A stretch of DNA of 64,000 bases. Source: Ridgeia piscesae. Its lineage: Eukaryota; Annelida; Polychaeta; Sabellida; Siboglinidae. Of the stretch, positions 23,301 to 34,100 are shown in pieces. The position numbers were made by a program, and so were the translations under genes. How positions within the stretch are numbered: the first letter of the stretch is position 1; each line of letters starts with the position of its first letter. Under the pieces are notes generated by a model. The model was given only the letters and a program-made list of their open reading frames with translations. It did no database searches and was not told the DNA's origin. The stretch spans positions 385,001 to 449,000 of the forward strand of contig JAODUO010000072.1 in assembly GCA_025642075.2 (NCBI GenBank), written 5' to 3'.

Positions 23301-25096
23301 CTCCCTACAAAGCAAGAAAGGGCAAGGGTTTAGAAAGGACAATCAGAGAAGTCATCAAGTGCAATACCCACACCAGTCATAGACCTACAGGCTTCCACAC
23401 ACAGGCTGCCTGCTGCTGTCTTTTCATTACACACAATCATTGCCTTGTCAGGGTAATTGAGCCAATAAACCAACAGATGCTGCCCATTCAACTGGAAGAG
23501 CCATCAATACTCAAGAGTGGCCCAGCACATCTGGATGCAATTAAAAATCTTTGACATTTTATAAATGGTTGTTTTCCTGAAGAAAAAAAACCTGTCTGAG
23601 CTATCACATTTTATGTATAGCTATTTCCACAGGAATTTGTATGAAGAAATCTACACTATTCGTACCCTGAAGAACCACAAGTGTGTAAGTGACATTTTAA
23701 AAATTCTGCTGACATTTTCAGTAAAGAAACACTTTAGGCTAATTTTTAAAAATAAGATTTTTTTTATCCTAATTCAATGATGCCCTTATTGTACCAGAAT
23801 CAACAACAAATATTTTTTTAATTAGCCTGAAATGTTTTTACTGAATATGTCAGAAGTTTGAAAATGACATTTATGACCTTGTGTGTTTCATGGGAAAAAT
23901 TGTTCGCTGAAAACATGCCTGTTTAGATTTGTTTCAGGAGACAAATGCCTTGATAGATCTAATAAATTTATATTATTATTTGAGTATGACATATCACGAA
24001 TAACCATGTAATATTACAACATTTCAATTATGTTAACTATTGGAAATGTTTGGGCACTTATTTTATACTACTTTATCTTAATATACCACCAGTGGCTGTT
24101 GTACAAAAATAAGCTGATCGAGTACTACTTATAATATAATTAAATACAAAACATGAATTAATATTTTAATGCAAATAACGACTTACATACATATTTTAAA
24201 TATAATTATAAATATATTTATTTATTGTAAGAAAACATCGTAAAACATATTGCAAAATTAACTACTAGCATTGTTATATAGCATAAAGTCTAACGTATCA
24301 TTACAACTATTACTTACGTCATGAAGCTGTATATTTCGCTGACGGGCAGTGCCCCTGTGTCAGAATTCTTCAATGCCATTGCGATCAAACAGCTGTACGA
24401 ATACATTGGCTTCGGGTACACTTTGCCGTTGTCAGCGTTTTCTGTTGTCACCTTTGGTTGTTGGTTTGCAACCGACGTTTGTAACAAATGCTGCGAGATT
24501 AAAGGACTCTTTGGGTAATGAACATTACTAGACATTGTCCGACTTGGAGTCGTAGCTCGAGGAGACGATGGCTGTTGGTACCTTTGCGGTGTCGTGGGTA
24601 TACTCGACGACATAGTTGACATGAAATTCATGTGTTCTTGTGGCTGTTGGTTCGTGTGCTGTAGCATTGACATATTCGTATGCATCAATCCATTTTGGGG
24701 TGTCGGATTTGGTTCCTCAGGGGGGTGACACTGTCCCTGTGCTTGCAGAATCGCTGGCAAACCAGTCTGCGGGTTGACCATCAAATTCGGGTCGGTGTTT
24801 TCGGGTTGTAGCAAACTGCTGATGCTCGTGAGACCATGAATGGTCTGCAGCCACGATAATTCCGACAGTTTCTGCTGTTGTTCATGAGTGAAGTGACCAT
24901 TTCGAATGTCACTGACAAGATTATTCTGCCCTGTTTGTTGAATATGAAACGAAGTGTGCTGATCGAGGCCCGCTTGCGTTAAGATAGGGTCGTCGGCTAT
25001 CGAACTACGCTCACAAAACTCACTCTTTATGTCGCATTCGATCATGTCATGCAGAGATAAATTCTCCGAGAGCCCGTTGCTGCTGAAATACTCCAT
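11254..25096 (-). CDS. foxn4: FoxN1/4 forkhead transcription factor (whole gene, 6 coding exons)
   Basis: Joined coding exons on the minus strand: 25096-24318, 23304-23262, 13920-13731, 13130-12820, 12123-11991 and 11390-11254. They give 530 residues, close to vertebrate FoxN4. Every intron is GT-AG and every junction keeps frame. The forkhead domain covers about residues 226-337: [19 protein letters not shown], then [14 protein letters not shown], then recognition helix [15 protein letters not shown], then GSSRKGCLW and the KMEEE/SMAKPE tail. [12 protein letters not shown] and the SMA(N/K)PE tail are typical of the FoxN1/FoxN4 branch, not FoxN2/3. FoxN1/4 proteins are nuclear, bind DNA through the winged helix and act in neural, retinal or epithelial progenitors. 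Residues 430-458 ([20 protein letters not shown]) match the acidic C-terminal activation segment of the family. Invertebrates usually have one FoxN1/4 gene, so naming it FoxN4 rather than FoxN1 is a convention. Confidence 0.95.
11512..11578 (+). repeat. 42-bp period short duplication in FoxN1/4 intron 5
   Basis: TAAATCATAAATACACTAAC followed by GCACT occurs at 11512-11536 and again at 11554-11578. Confidence 0.8.
11991..12123 (-). CDS. foxn4: FoxN1/4 coding exon 5
   Basis: 133 nt, acceptor GGCTACAG, donor GTCACAG/GTTAGT. The right frame reads [19 protein letters not shown] and continues the LTDLALQ segment of exon 4. The long open frame visible here is a different, wrong frame. Confidence 0.9.
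12820..13130 (-). CDS. foxn4: FoxN1/4 coding exon 4
   Basis: 311 nt, acceptor TTCGACACAG, donor CTTCAG/GTAAAG. The split codon makes Glu, giving SMAKPEVLERLE at the junction as in family members. It encodes a Pro/Ser/Thr linker and ends [12 protein letters not shown], the start of the conserved C-terminal segment. Confidence 0.93.
13731..13920 (-). CDS. foxn4: FoxN1/4 coding exon 3 (recognition helix and wing)
   Basis: 190 nt, acceptor TTTCCAG, donor CCAG/GTAGGT. It opens with [18 protein letters not shown], the DNA-reading helix, and continues to [14 protein letters not shown]. It is separated from exon 2 by a 9.3-kb intron. Confidence 0.96.
13921..15250. other. FoxN1/4 intron 2, exon-3-proximal part
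   Basis: AT-rich intronic sequence with no recognisable element. The minus-strand frames at 14087-14332 and 14793-14990 have no domain and no splice support. Confidence 0.5.
15251..17873 (+). repeat. 41/46-bp minisatellite carrying AP-1 heptamers, about 62 copies
   Basis: The base unit is 41 bp; some units carry an extra GCTCT and are 46 bp. Every unit contains ACTGACTCACTGTCAGTCAG. Inside it, TGACTCA is the AP-1 (Fos/Jun/bZIP) consensus, and CTGAC and GTCAG form an inverted repeat around TCACT. The array lies inside FoxN1/4 intron 2, between the two halves of the forkhead coding sequence. A unit variant with CTCGTTAGC occurs only at the low-coordinate edge, showing local homogenisation. Confidence 0.97.
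18125..18152 (+). repeat. Pentanucleotide (CTGAC)n
   Basis: Five and a half perfect copies of CTGAC in FoxN1/4 intron 2. Confidence 0.9.
18465..18525 (+). repeat. 23-bp tandem repeat, about 2.6 copies
   Basis: TGTTTTCCCACCTTTCTCAC plus ACA repeats with one extra T in the first copy. Confidence 0.85.
23262..23304 (-). CDS. foxn4: FoxN1/4 coding exon 2, 43-nt micro-exon
   Basis: Acceptor TTTGTAG precedes it and donor AAG/GTGAGT follows. It encodes [14 protein letters not shown], the part of the forkhead domain between helix 2 and the recognition helix. It is too short to appear in a long-ORF scan and was found by looking for the missing forkhead segment. Confidence 0.95.
24318..25096 (-). CDS. 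foxn4: FoxN1/4 coding exon 1 (residues 1-259 plus 2 bases)
   Basis: Starts at the only Met that opens this frame and ends ATG AC/GTAAGT. It encodes the Gln/Ser/Pro-rich N-terminus ([19 protein letters not shown] near residue 71) and the first forkhead helices through SEIYSFM. The downstream G of exon 2 completes Thr260. Confidence 0.95.
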
Positions 25097-25468
25097 TGTA
25101 TGGCGAATGCGGCGGATTTAAATGCCGCAGCACAAGATTCACAATCCTCGAGCCCGATGTCAACAAACGAAAAGTCGTCCCAAATGTCGTGCTACTTCTT
25201 CAGTCGCAAGGCGTATAAACGGCCCATCATCGGTCGCATAACATACCTTGCCTCCTTACCTCTCAGGTTGTGTCGAATAATTCGACAGAGATGGATTTTT
25301 TAACCCAAATTCGCTCGTAGTAAAAATGTTACGACTCGTAGTAAAATTCGTTGGCGAGCCCAGGGGACAAAGAAATAATTGCTTCAGTTCGATTGATCCA
25401 TTCAGCGCACGAGTTATAAATAACGCGCATTCTGATTGGATGCCCTAGTTATCCTCCATAGCAAATGC

Positions 25469-25476
25469 CTTATATA
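25469..25476 (-). promoter_or_regulatory. TATA-like box upstream of FoxN1/4
   Basis: On the minus strand the sequence reads TTTCTATATAAGGC, a good TATA-box match, 373 bp upstream of the FoxN1/4 ATG. If used, transcription would start near 25440 and give a 5' UTR of about 345 bp. The 25100-25440 stretch is richer in CpG than the intron, as expected for a 5' end. It is inferred from position and motif only. Confidence 0.4.
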
Positions 25477-25855
25477 GAAAGGGCACCAGGTGGGGCCTTT
25501 GTACTTCGGAGTGCTAACTTGTTTTCGGATGTAGACTATAATGAACCCAGCTTGCTATCGATGGGTCACTAATCAATGTCTTCTTCATTGTGCAGCAGTC
25601 TAGTTCGTAGGCAGAACCAAAATTACACGAAAGATTGTGTTCTTATTGTAAATGAATGAAATGCATCAGTACGGGTTTAAAATTACAGGTGCGTCGGGAG
25701 ATCGTACTTGCACCTGGGTTGGGAATGCACCAATAGGCCTATAATGTGTGCGCAGGTGGATCGAACACAGCACGGACAAGTGTGTAGTTTTTTGGTGTAG
25801 GCCTACATATGTCAAGATGACCGAATAATTTTTCTGTGTTAAGTAATATATAATT

Positions 25856-26149
<294 letters not shown>

Positions 26150-26242
26150 ACATAATGTATATATATACATACACACACCGGACAGCTAAAATCGCATATA
26201 CTATATAAGAAATTATATTGTATATAATAGTATATATACATG

Positions 26243-26445
<203 letters not shown>

Positions 26446-27412
26446 TGATTCGGCGAGACCCGAGATGACGAGGTCGTAGGTTGACGGCTACGCGTGCCAG
26501 CTGTCGGAGTGTCGGATGAATCAAAGGCATGTCTAATCGGGGGCGGGGCCAAGGTTTAACCTTGGGAAACAGCATCATGCCACCCTCGTGCGATGAATCA
26601 ACGGACTGTCACCGCGGTTTGCGGCGTAAACTATTACATCAATTATTTTTTAGAGAGGCACGTAGGAAACTATGTACTTCGTAATCAGGGCGCCGGAACC
26701 GGTCGAGGGGAGGGGTGCGGGTGTGGCTCAGTCTCTGATATTTGGAGGGAGTGAAAGATAGGATTAGCCAACCCCAATAGTTAATAAATGTGTGTGCATT
26801 TTCTGGAGTAATTTTGTTTAGAGGGGGGAGGGGCTGGATGCAGGATGATGATGCGTTCCAATCACATCGTGCAGAAGTTGGTGAACTCGTAAGTTCACGC
26901 GCTCCTCCGACCAATTTATTACTGGTAACTTTATACAATTAATTGGGTTACGTAGGGGTCACGGTGGACAACACGAGGTGATTGATATATAAGCACAAGT
27001 TCCCAATATGTTTGGATGCAATATTTCACCTTTGTGAGAGATACTGATCGAAATTAGTTTTAGGCTTATTTTCTCAAATCGAGAAAACATTCAACAGCAG
27101 CCCCCCGCCCAACCGTCTTCTGATGTCATGGCCCGAACCCAGAGTCGTTGACGTTGTGAAACATCGTCCCAGCTCCTCCAATATTAATTTCGTTTTCTCT
27201 AGATACCCACGCTTAATAGTTGTAAGTTAATCTGATATTTATAGGACCCTTAGATCATTCGTTTCCAAACAACTTTTTGTTCCTAAAACTTGGAAATAAA
27301 TATTGCGAAACGACAAAGCAGTTTTGGTATGAAAGCCACGGGCTGTTCGTCAACTCTCCTGTGATGATTACTGTGAAGAGTTGCTTAAAATGTCGTTCAA
27401 TACAATAACATC
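26446..27412. other. Intergenic sequence, no gene seen
   Basis: Moderately GC-rich, with no recognisable exon or element. The minus open frame at 26639-26938 has no recognisable domain. Confidence 0.45.
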
Positions 27413-28675
27413 TTAGGGTAACCTGGGGCAAAACGGCCCCAGGGGGTAATACGGCCCCCCGTCTTATCTGCCAAACGAGTGAACACAAACTAACGTTGAA
27501 TAGTGGAACATGATGCTGCTACCTAGCGAATACTCTCACCGACCGCAAGGCCAAAAGCTATTAAAAGTAAGTTCACAAACCTTTTTTAAAGTTTTGCATA
27601 CCCTGTGATCTAATAATCACTCTTCGGTCAAATCGACGCTAACATGTCCACCGTGTGACGATAAGCCAGCGACTGGTACTAATGCACTTACTTCTATACA
27701 CGTTTTCAATGACTGTAATCGAAATGGGAGCAATATTAAAGGATTACATGTGAAGGTGAAAAAAGTCAGCACTGATGTGTATGGGTAAGACGACTGTCAG
27801 AACGGTGTAAAACGGTCCCGGGGGCCGTCTTGCCCCGCCATGCAGCACGAATATGGTATGTAAACGTAATAAAGCTGTGATGTATTTATAGCATACACAA
27901 TAATTTAAGTAAAAAGTGAAAGAAAGTCGACGAAAGCACCGATGAAGAGGAATGGCCGTATTTGGTGTGCAGAGAACCATTCAGTTGCAGTCGGCCACGA
28001 GAAGTCTGGGTTCAATGCCAAAAATGGAAGAATTTGGCTCACAGTGAGTGCACACCAGGGCTCCCGTATTTCGTGTGTCCTAACCGCGAGTCAGAGTGTG
28101 ATTAGACAATAGAGTATCTGCAAGCCATTCGTTAATACAATTTGTTAATTATGTTAAGGCTTGTGATGATGCAAATTCCAAAGCTGATGAGTGTTTTCAG
28201 TGACGAGTGTAATGATAATGCAGAATATTGCTTCTAATGACAACTGTAATTTTTTTGACATATTATAATTAATGATGAGTGGTTTCGATTGAAGATAAGG
28301 CTATTGTATCTGCCGCGAAGTATCTGCATGCCATTACTTTAGTATAATATGTTCAACACTATAGTGATGTTAAGGCGGGATGTCCCGGGTGTAAGACCAA
28401 TAGAGCGGGAGAACTGTAGAAATACAACAAATATTATGTCGTGTCGTATTGTCGAAGAAGCAATAGAAGACGGACATAACAATGATGAGTCTAATGTAAT
28501 TCACGATGAGTGATGCGGAGTGGTGATTATTTATGTTCACGATGAGTGATAATAATAGTAGTAGTCAATGACGGTTTAAATAAATATTGGATAAAACACG
28601 TTGTTTTATATCATTACAACGGTTAAACCTAATATTAGAGTAAATAGGCGAGGGGCCGTTTTACCCCAGGCGAGG
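27413..28675. mobile_element. Candidate non-autonomous DNA transposon with inverted ends
   Basis: CCTGGGGCAAAACGGCCCC near 27422 and GGGGCCGTTTTACCCCAGG near 28651 are inverted copies differing at one base. They bound about 1.25 kb of AT-rich, non-coding DNA. A third related block, GTAAAACGGTCCCGGGGGCC, lies near 27808. This layout fits a MITE-like or deleted cut-and-paste element. No transposase frame is seen and the target-site duplication is unclear, so the superfamily is left open. Confidence 0.5.
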
Positions 28676-28723
28676 GGAGGGAGGGAGGGAGGGAGGGAGG
28701 GAGGGAGGGAGGGAGAGGAGAGG

Positions 28724-28757
<34 letters not shown>
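28676..28757 (+). repeat. Polypurine tract (GGGA)n then (GA)n
   Basis: About nine GGGA units followed by a GA run. Confidence 0.95.
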
Positions 28758-28759
<2 letters not shown>

Positions 28760-28885
28760 GTGAGTCAGACTACATGCCCCGCAATTATTCTGAACTGAAA
28801 AGTGGGGGGACAATTCCTATGCTGTCCCCCCACGCTGAAAAGTGGGGGGGCGTCCCCCCGTCGTCCACCGATCGACGCCCGTGCT
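28760..28885 (+). repeat. Dispersed repeat with G-run/C-run hairpins, copy A
   Basis: It contains GTGGGGGGACAATTCC, GCTGTCCCCCCACG and a second G/C pair, so the strand can fold into strong stem-loops. It ends ACCGATCGACGCCCGTGCT. A second copy lies at 29081-29217. Confidence 0.8.
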
Positions 28886-29080
28886 AGAGCCTATAAATAA
28901 TATCAACACAAGGTTGCAAACTGATAGAGCCCGGAAACGGCGCAGTCCGGCATGATGATTATTTACTAAAGTAAGATCAAGTTGGCCAGCCAAGCAATTT
29001 ATCTAGTCCATTTTCTAATGGGTGCATGGTCGGAATTTCATATATTTAAAGTCTAGCTAGTCCTGTGCAGTGGCTTTTAA

Positions 29081-29217
29081 GAGAGAGGAGTGGTAAGTCA
29101 GGCTATATGCCTCGCAATTTTTCTGAGCTGAAAAGTGGGGGACAATTCCTATGCTGTCCCCCACGCTGAAAAATGGGGGGACGCGTCCCCCCGTCCCCAC
29201 CGATCGACACCCGTGCT
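29081..29217 (+). repeat. Dispersed repeat with G-run/C-run hairpins, copy B
   Basis: Roughly 85-90 percent like copy A by eye, and likewise preceded by a GA run. It ends ACCGATCGACACCCGTGCTT and passes directly into Gypsy reverse-transcriptase coding sequence at about 29218. Confidence 0.8.
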
Positions 29218-30702
29218 TGAAAGGACTCAAAGGTGTATCAGTTGTGGCAGACGACATACTGATATATGGAAAAGATCAAGCAGAGCACGATGACAATTTG
29301 AGAACATTTCTCAAACGAGCTCATGAATGTGGATTGAAACTGAACAAGAAGAAGTGTAGATTTCACATGACAGAACTACCATACATTGGGCACATCCTCA
29401 CGTCAGAAGGTGCACGAGAGCACGTGTTTCAACTACAAAAACACGAGTCTCAGTGTCAACAGTTCGAGACGATGGACCCAGTCAGAGACTGTCCAGTGAT
29501 AGGTGCGCTGTATGTCATGATACAGAAGGAGACTGATCGTGACAAACTCCTACAACAATTATCGGAAGTCATCAAGAATGGCTGGCCGAAAGACATAACC
29601 GAAGCTCCAAAATCGGCAAGGCCATGGTGGACATTTCGAGATGAACTAGCGATTATCGATGGTGGTGTCTACAAGGGACCAATAGTGGTAATCCCAACCA
29701 TAGAGACATGCCGAAACGTTTGCATGTAAGCCACCAAGGGCTAGAAGCAACCCTACGTCGAGCAAGACAGAGCATGTTTTGGCACGGAATGGCAGTAGAT
29801 GTGAAGCAACAAATTGCTAACTGTAAAGCATGCAGTAGAGATGCACCAGAACAGAAGAAAGAGACCCCACTTAGTCACGCCGTACCAAACAAGCCGTGGA
29901 GGAAAGTAGGAATGGACATATTTACCCACAGCTCGATCAACTACTTAGTAATCGTTGACTACTTCTCATACTACTTCGAATTTGAGAAACTGATGACATC
30001 AGCGGCAAGTGATAGAGATCTGCAAGAGATGCTTTGCGAAACTAGGAATACCAGAAACCGTGCACTCAGACAACGGATCTCAGTTTTCCGCACTTGAATT
30101 TGCTATCTTCAGCAATGAGTGGGACTTCCAGCACACAACCAGCTCGCCGTATCACTCCCAGTCGAATGGGAAAGCCGAGTCAAGCGAAGAGACTCTTGAA
30201 ACGAACTGCAGATCCACTTCCAGACTTGCATCGATCCACGAGGTATACCTCGTGGATCGATGCAAGCTGGACTGTGGTCGAACCGATGACAAATCAAACC
30301 GTACTGAGAAAGAGAGACAACAAGCATGCGCGAGACTTACCTCCAATCAAAGAAGGTTCTCCGGTACTCATAAGAGACTTCACATATCACATGCAAAAGT
30401 GGAAAGATGCGCATGTGTTGAAACAACTAAGTGATCGCTCGCACAATGTTGTTTCACAAGGGCAAGTGTTACGTAGAAACCGTAAACACCTACTAACACA
30501 AGACACAGTGATGTATGACGACTTAGATAAGCCGATCACTACGGATGATCCGCTGAATCAAGTGCAATCTGTTCCAGTCGACAACCAGGAAACGAACGTC
30601 GACAGCAGTGTGCAGTCGACCGATGATGTTACACAGATCATCACAACCAGAAGTGGTCGTATGATTAGGCCACCTAAATGGCAGAAAGACTATTCCCTTT
30701 GA
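29218..30702 (+). mobile_element. Decayed Ty3/Gypsy retrotransposon fragment
   Basis: Pieces of pol in order on the plus strand: the palm end of reverse transcriptase (VADDILIYG, a YxDD-box variant, with LPYIGHILTSEG after it); a jump with no RNase H; the integrase zinc-binding region (HQGLEATLRRARQSMFWHGM, CKACSRD); part of the integrase core (DIF, DYFSYYFEFEK, then HSDNGSQFSALEF in another frame); and a C-terminal tail ending KWQKDYSL. There are internal deletions and at least one frame change, no gag or protease, and no LTRs were recognised. It is an inactive relic of an endogenous retroelement. Confidence 0.9.
30225..30266. repeat. Perfect 42-bp palindrome without spacer
   Basis: Each 21-base half is the exact reverse complement of the other, centred at 30245/30246 in GTATAC. 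With a one-base bulge the pairing extends by five more pairs (TCCAG and CTGGA). It sits inside the decayed integrase region at the point where the conserved frame is lost. Confidence 0.95.
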
Positions 30703-30739
30703 TGTTTTGTGTACAACCCGCCCTGTGTGTGCGCGTTAA

Positions 30740-31137
30740 AACATGTGCTTTCTACCCGAGTTACAGTTTAACAAGATTTAACAAAGATTTAACAAGATTG
30801 CCACCTAGAGATTCAACTCTAGATGGCAGGTGGACTAGGAAGCAATTTGGCTTATCGAGAGTCCAACCTATCTATCTAAGTATACCCCGCCCTTCTTAGG
30901 TATATGTCAATTTTATTTCTGAATATATTAACACTGCTAGCACCTACACAATCAGCTGATAATCTGTTCCATTCGTTTACTGTTCTTTGTGAAAATGAAA
31001 ATTTTATAATATCTAGTCTACACTGCTTCTTTGCTAATGTAACTCCATGTCCTCTAGTCCTTCTCTCTTCCTTGACTGTGAAAAAAATATTTCTGTCAAT
31101 ATTTTCATATCCATTCAATTATCATACTATTAGATAA
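30740..31137 (-). mobile_element. Non-LTR (LINE) retrotransposon 3' end
   Basis: The minus-strand frame ending at 30876 contains FFTVKEERRTRGHG, FSQRTVNEWNRLSADCV and NIFRNKIDIYLRRAGYT. These match the C-terminal tail of ORF2 in CR1/jockey-like LINEs of marine invertebrates (R-TRGH, FSQR-xx-WN-LP, FK-RLD). The sequence below 30876 would be its 3' UTR and includes a short TTGTTAAATCT repeat. It is a 5'-truncated copy, as is common for LINEs. Confidence 0.75.
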
Positions 31138-34100
31138 AGAACACACAAAGAACAGAACGAACCCGCCCAGTACAAAATGTAGACACTCTAAAACACTCCA
31201 TTCGTCGAATAAAGCTAAACTCTAAATAATGTTAAGGCACGTGCTCCTTGCACATCTATATGGAAATAAAAACAATAGGTTCCATGCATTTTATAAAAGT
31301 TCAAATGAATCACAGTTGACCATCACAATCCTTCTCAATTGGACCCCCGGTTTATTTACGACCCCCTCTCCACCCACGAACCCGGTCGCCGTAATCCTTA
31401 GACCCTACGTCTACGTGTACGCTTGCAATTTTCAAACACGAACCTGACTATCAGCGTTGGGTTGCTTCGTGGACATTGCACCAAAATCATGCAATAAATC
31501 ATAGGCATCGGAACTGGGTGTTTGAAGGATACAATTTATAGTACCCACACTATTTATTTCCAACATTACGCCCCCCCCCCGAATCTCTGAACATGTCCAA
31601 CATAGTCCAACAATGCAACGTCATCGCATGAAACAACGCACGCGCGAACCAACATGGGTTCTGCATGGATCCATCTTGAGATTTAACTTTTTATATTTTT
31701 CACCGTAGCATGGCTGCAAAGGAAAATACACTTGTGTCTGAAGAAAATGTTTGGCCGTTCTCCAGAGAGTGCGAGACTATTGGACGGTTGAGACGAGGTT
31801 GGGCTGAATGGCTTCAGTTCACCAGAAAGGGCGTGGTTGTGACAGCATTGTTTGGACTGAATAGGGCGTGTAAGTCTCGGGCGCGAAAACGAGGCTGGGG
31901 GCAGGAAGTCCATATTCTCCATGTTAACTTATATGATATAGGACTTTGTTTGGTTTTTGGTTGTAAGAATCGAACTGTTCCCAAATAGCATATTTCAATT
32001 ATATTGTCCGAAGGATTATTACCAGCAGAAGCAATGGAACACTTTGCCGGTGACAATGATCACGGAAATCATGAATTTTAATCGATTATTATGGTGGTTG
32101 CCATGGCATTAGCGGCAAGTACTTAACTTCTTGACTTAAGTTATGACTTATGTTTGGCGATCTTGTCTAATAATGAAGAGTGCCATTTTTCGCGCAGTAC
32201 AACCTGTTTGGGGCAAACGTATACATGTGTTATGATTATGTGCATTTAAACAACTTGTCAGATATACGTGCTTATCGAAACCACAATGTACAGCAATGTA
32301 AAATGCAAATCCCGTAAAAGACACATACGGCCTAAAATCGTGTCTATCATCTGCACTACGTAAATCGCTATATCATGTATAGACTATGATAGTGTGGTAA
32401 ACTCAATATTAAATCGGACATTTAAGATAAGAAAGGTATAACACAAGATTTGTAAGACCTGATTTTCCTAGTATTCATCAGTCGGAAGCTACAACAGTCA
32501 TCCATCGTTAGAATATTATTCTTGTGTCCAGTCTCCAATCAGTTCCAGTCGCGCGGAGTCACGCCATGTATCGTGACCCACTTACAGGCCCTATTGTTCA
32601 GTTTTCCGGCAAGGGGACGGTTGTGGTGTTGCTTGGGCTGCATTTTTCAGTTCTTCTCAAACTCAGAAGGCGAGGCTGTGCCTTTGAGATTCCTCTCCTT
32701 TTCCTCCCTCTCTCTTCTTTTGTTCTGTGTGCCGCTCCCTCGTCTGTCGGTTTGTGGGCCTCCCTCTCGCCTTGTCACCCCTCCTATTGCGAACAAATGT
32801 TCCCTATTTGTCAAGCAAAGTGTTGGATTATTACACTATTTCTTTGTATTCTGTGCTTACCGGTCGGGAGTGACGCATATCTAAGTCTAAATTGATCATT
32901 GGAGCACTCACCGAGGGTACTGGGAGGCCGACAAACAGTGGCGCCACAGAACGGCCAAGATGAATTATTTAAACAAATCAAACGTCCGTCAGATGGCAGC
33001 ATCATTTTTACTGGTACCTCAATGAATGGTGGTGGGTCCTTTCATACGGACGGACGGACGGACTAATAATTGTGTTTGGGGATACATGTACATAATAATA
33101 CAAAATGTTACCTTCTTGTGTATTCCCTTCAAACAACATTATATGTACAGCATTTTTACATGGTCTTAAATTGTAATGTTTGTTGAATGTTATTTGAATA
33201 AATAATATTGAATTGAACTGAATTAATATTGGTATTCAAGACATGTCGCAGAAGAAGCAGCTCACACAGCTGAGTTCATCAAAAGGATGGACCAACTGTT
33301 CAATGCCTTTACGTTTTAACAGCCAGACGCTGACCAGTCCAGAACAGATGCCACACGCTCTGACTGAAACCAGTGGCCGGCCACAAGGCGTTTTTGCTAG
33401 GAATCTTAGATTGGCTGTCCACGATTAATAGCAAAGGCAATGATGGCAGTATATTAATTTTGTTAGATGGTGTGTCAGTTGTTATATATTCTTGATTATT
33501 ACATGTACCAGGCAGATCTAAAAGAAATTGAATATTTTGAATATTTGCATGATTTTTTCCAAACATCCTGTATATGCTATGACTTTCACCTCAATTTTAT
33601 TCATGAGCTTTGAATGTCATGTTAGTATTCCATATTTACTTCAGGCCATTGACTGTACACAAGATACTGTTTATGGCGATAATATTATTAAAACATGACG
33701 TTTGGTTGTGGCATAATAATAGCGTGTGTTTGATCTATGACAGATATTCTGAGTAGCAGTTTGTACACATTAATAATTGGGACGTTTTGGCTTGTTATCA
33801 TTCTGTGAATAAATCTTCTATACCTCTTTATAATCATATTCTGTTAGCCTTAGTTGTACAATGCATCTATGCTCGTATGGGGATTTGCGTTTATTATCTA
33901 GGCCAGTGGCAATGCCCCTTGTCATGTTTACCATTTGACTTTACTATCTGTGTGCAATTAAAAGACATTGCCATTTTCATCCATGTATGTTTTCTTGCAA
34001 TTTGTCGCTTCATAAACCGAGCAAAGCGCAACAGGCTACAATACTATTACAGTTTCATCAGTGGTGAGTAAAATAATAATGTTATAGAATAACTGCAGCA

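Noticed and set aside
29151..30702. Intact, active Gypsy element
   Set aside because: It lacks gag, protease, RNase H and recognisable LTRs, changes frame inside integrase and carries a palindromic rearrangement.
32522..32895. Overlapping plus-strand frames of about 120 codons
   Set aside because: Two overlapping frames with no domain, in a region with signs of an old dispersed repeat. No splice or homology support.
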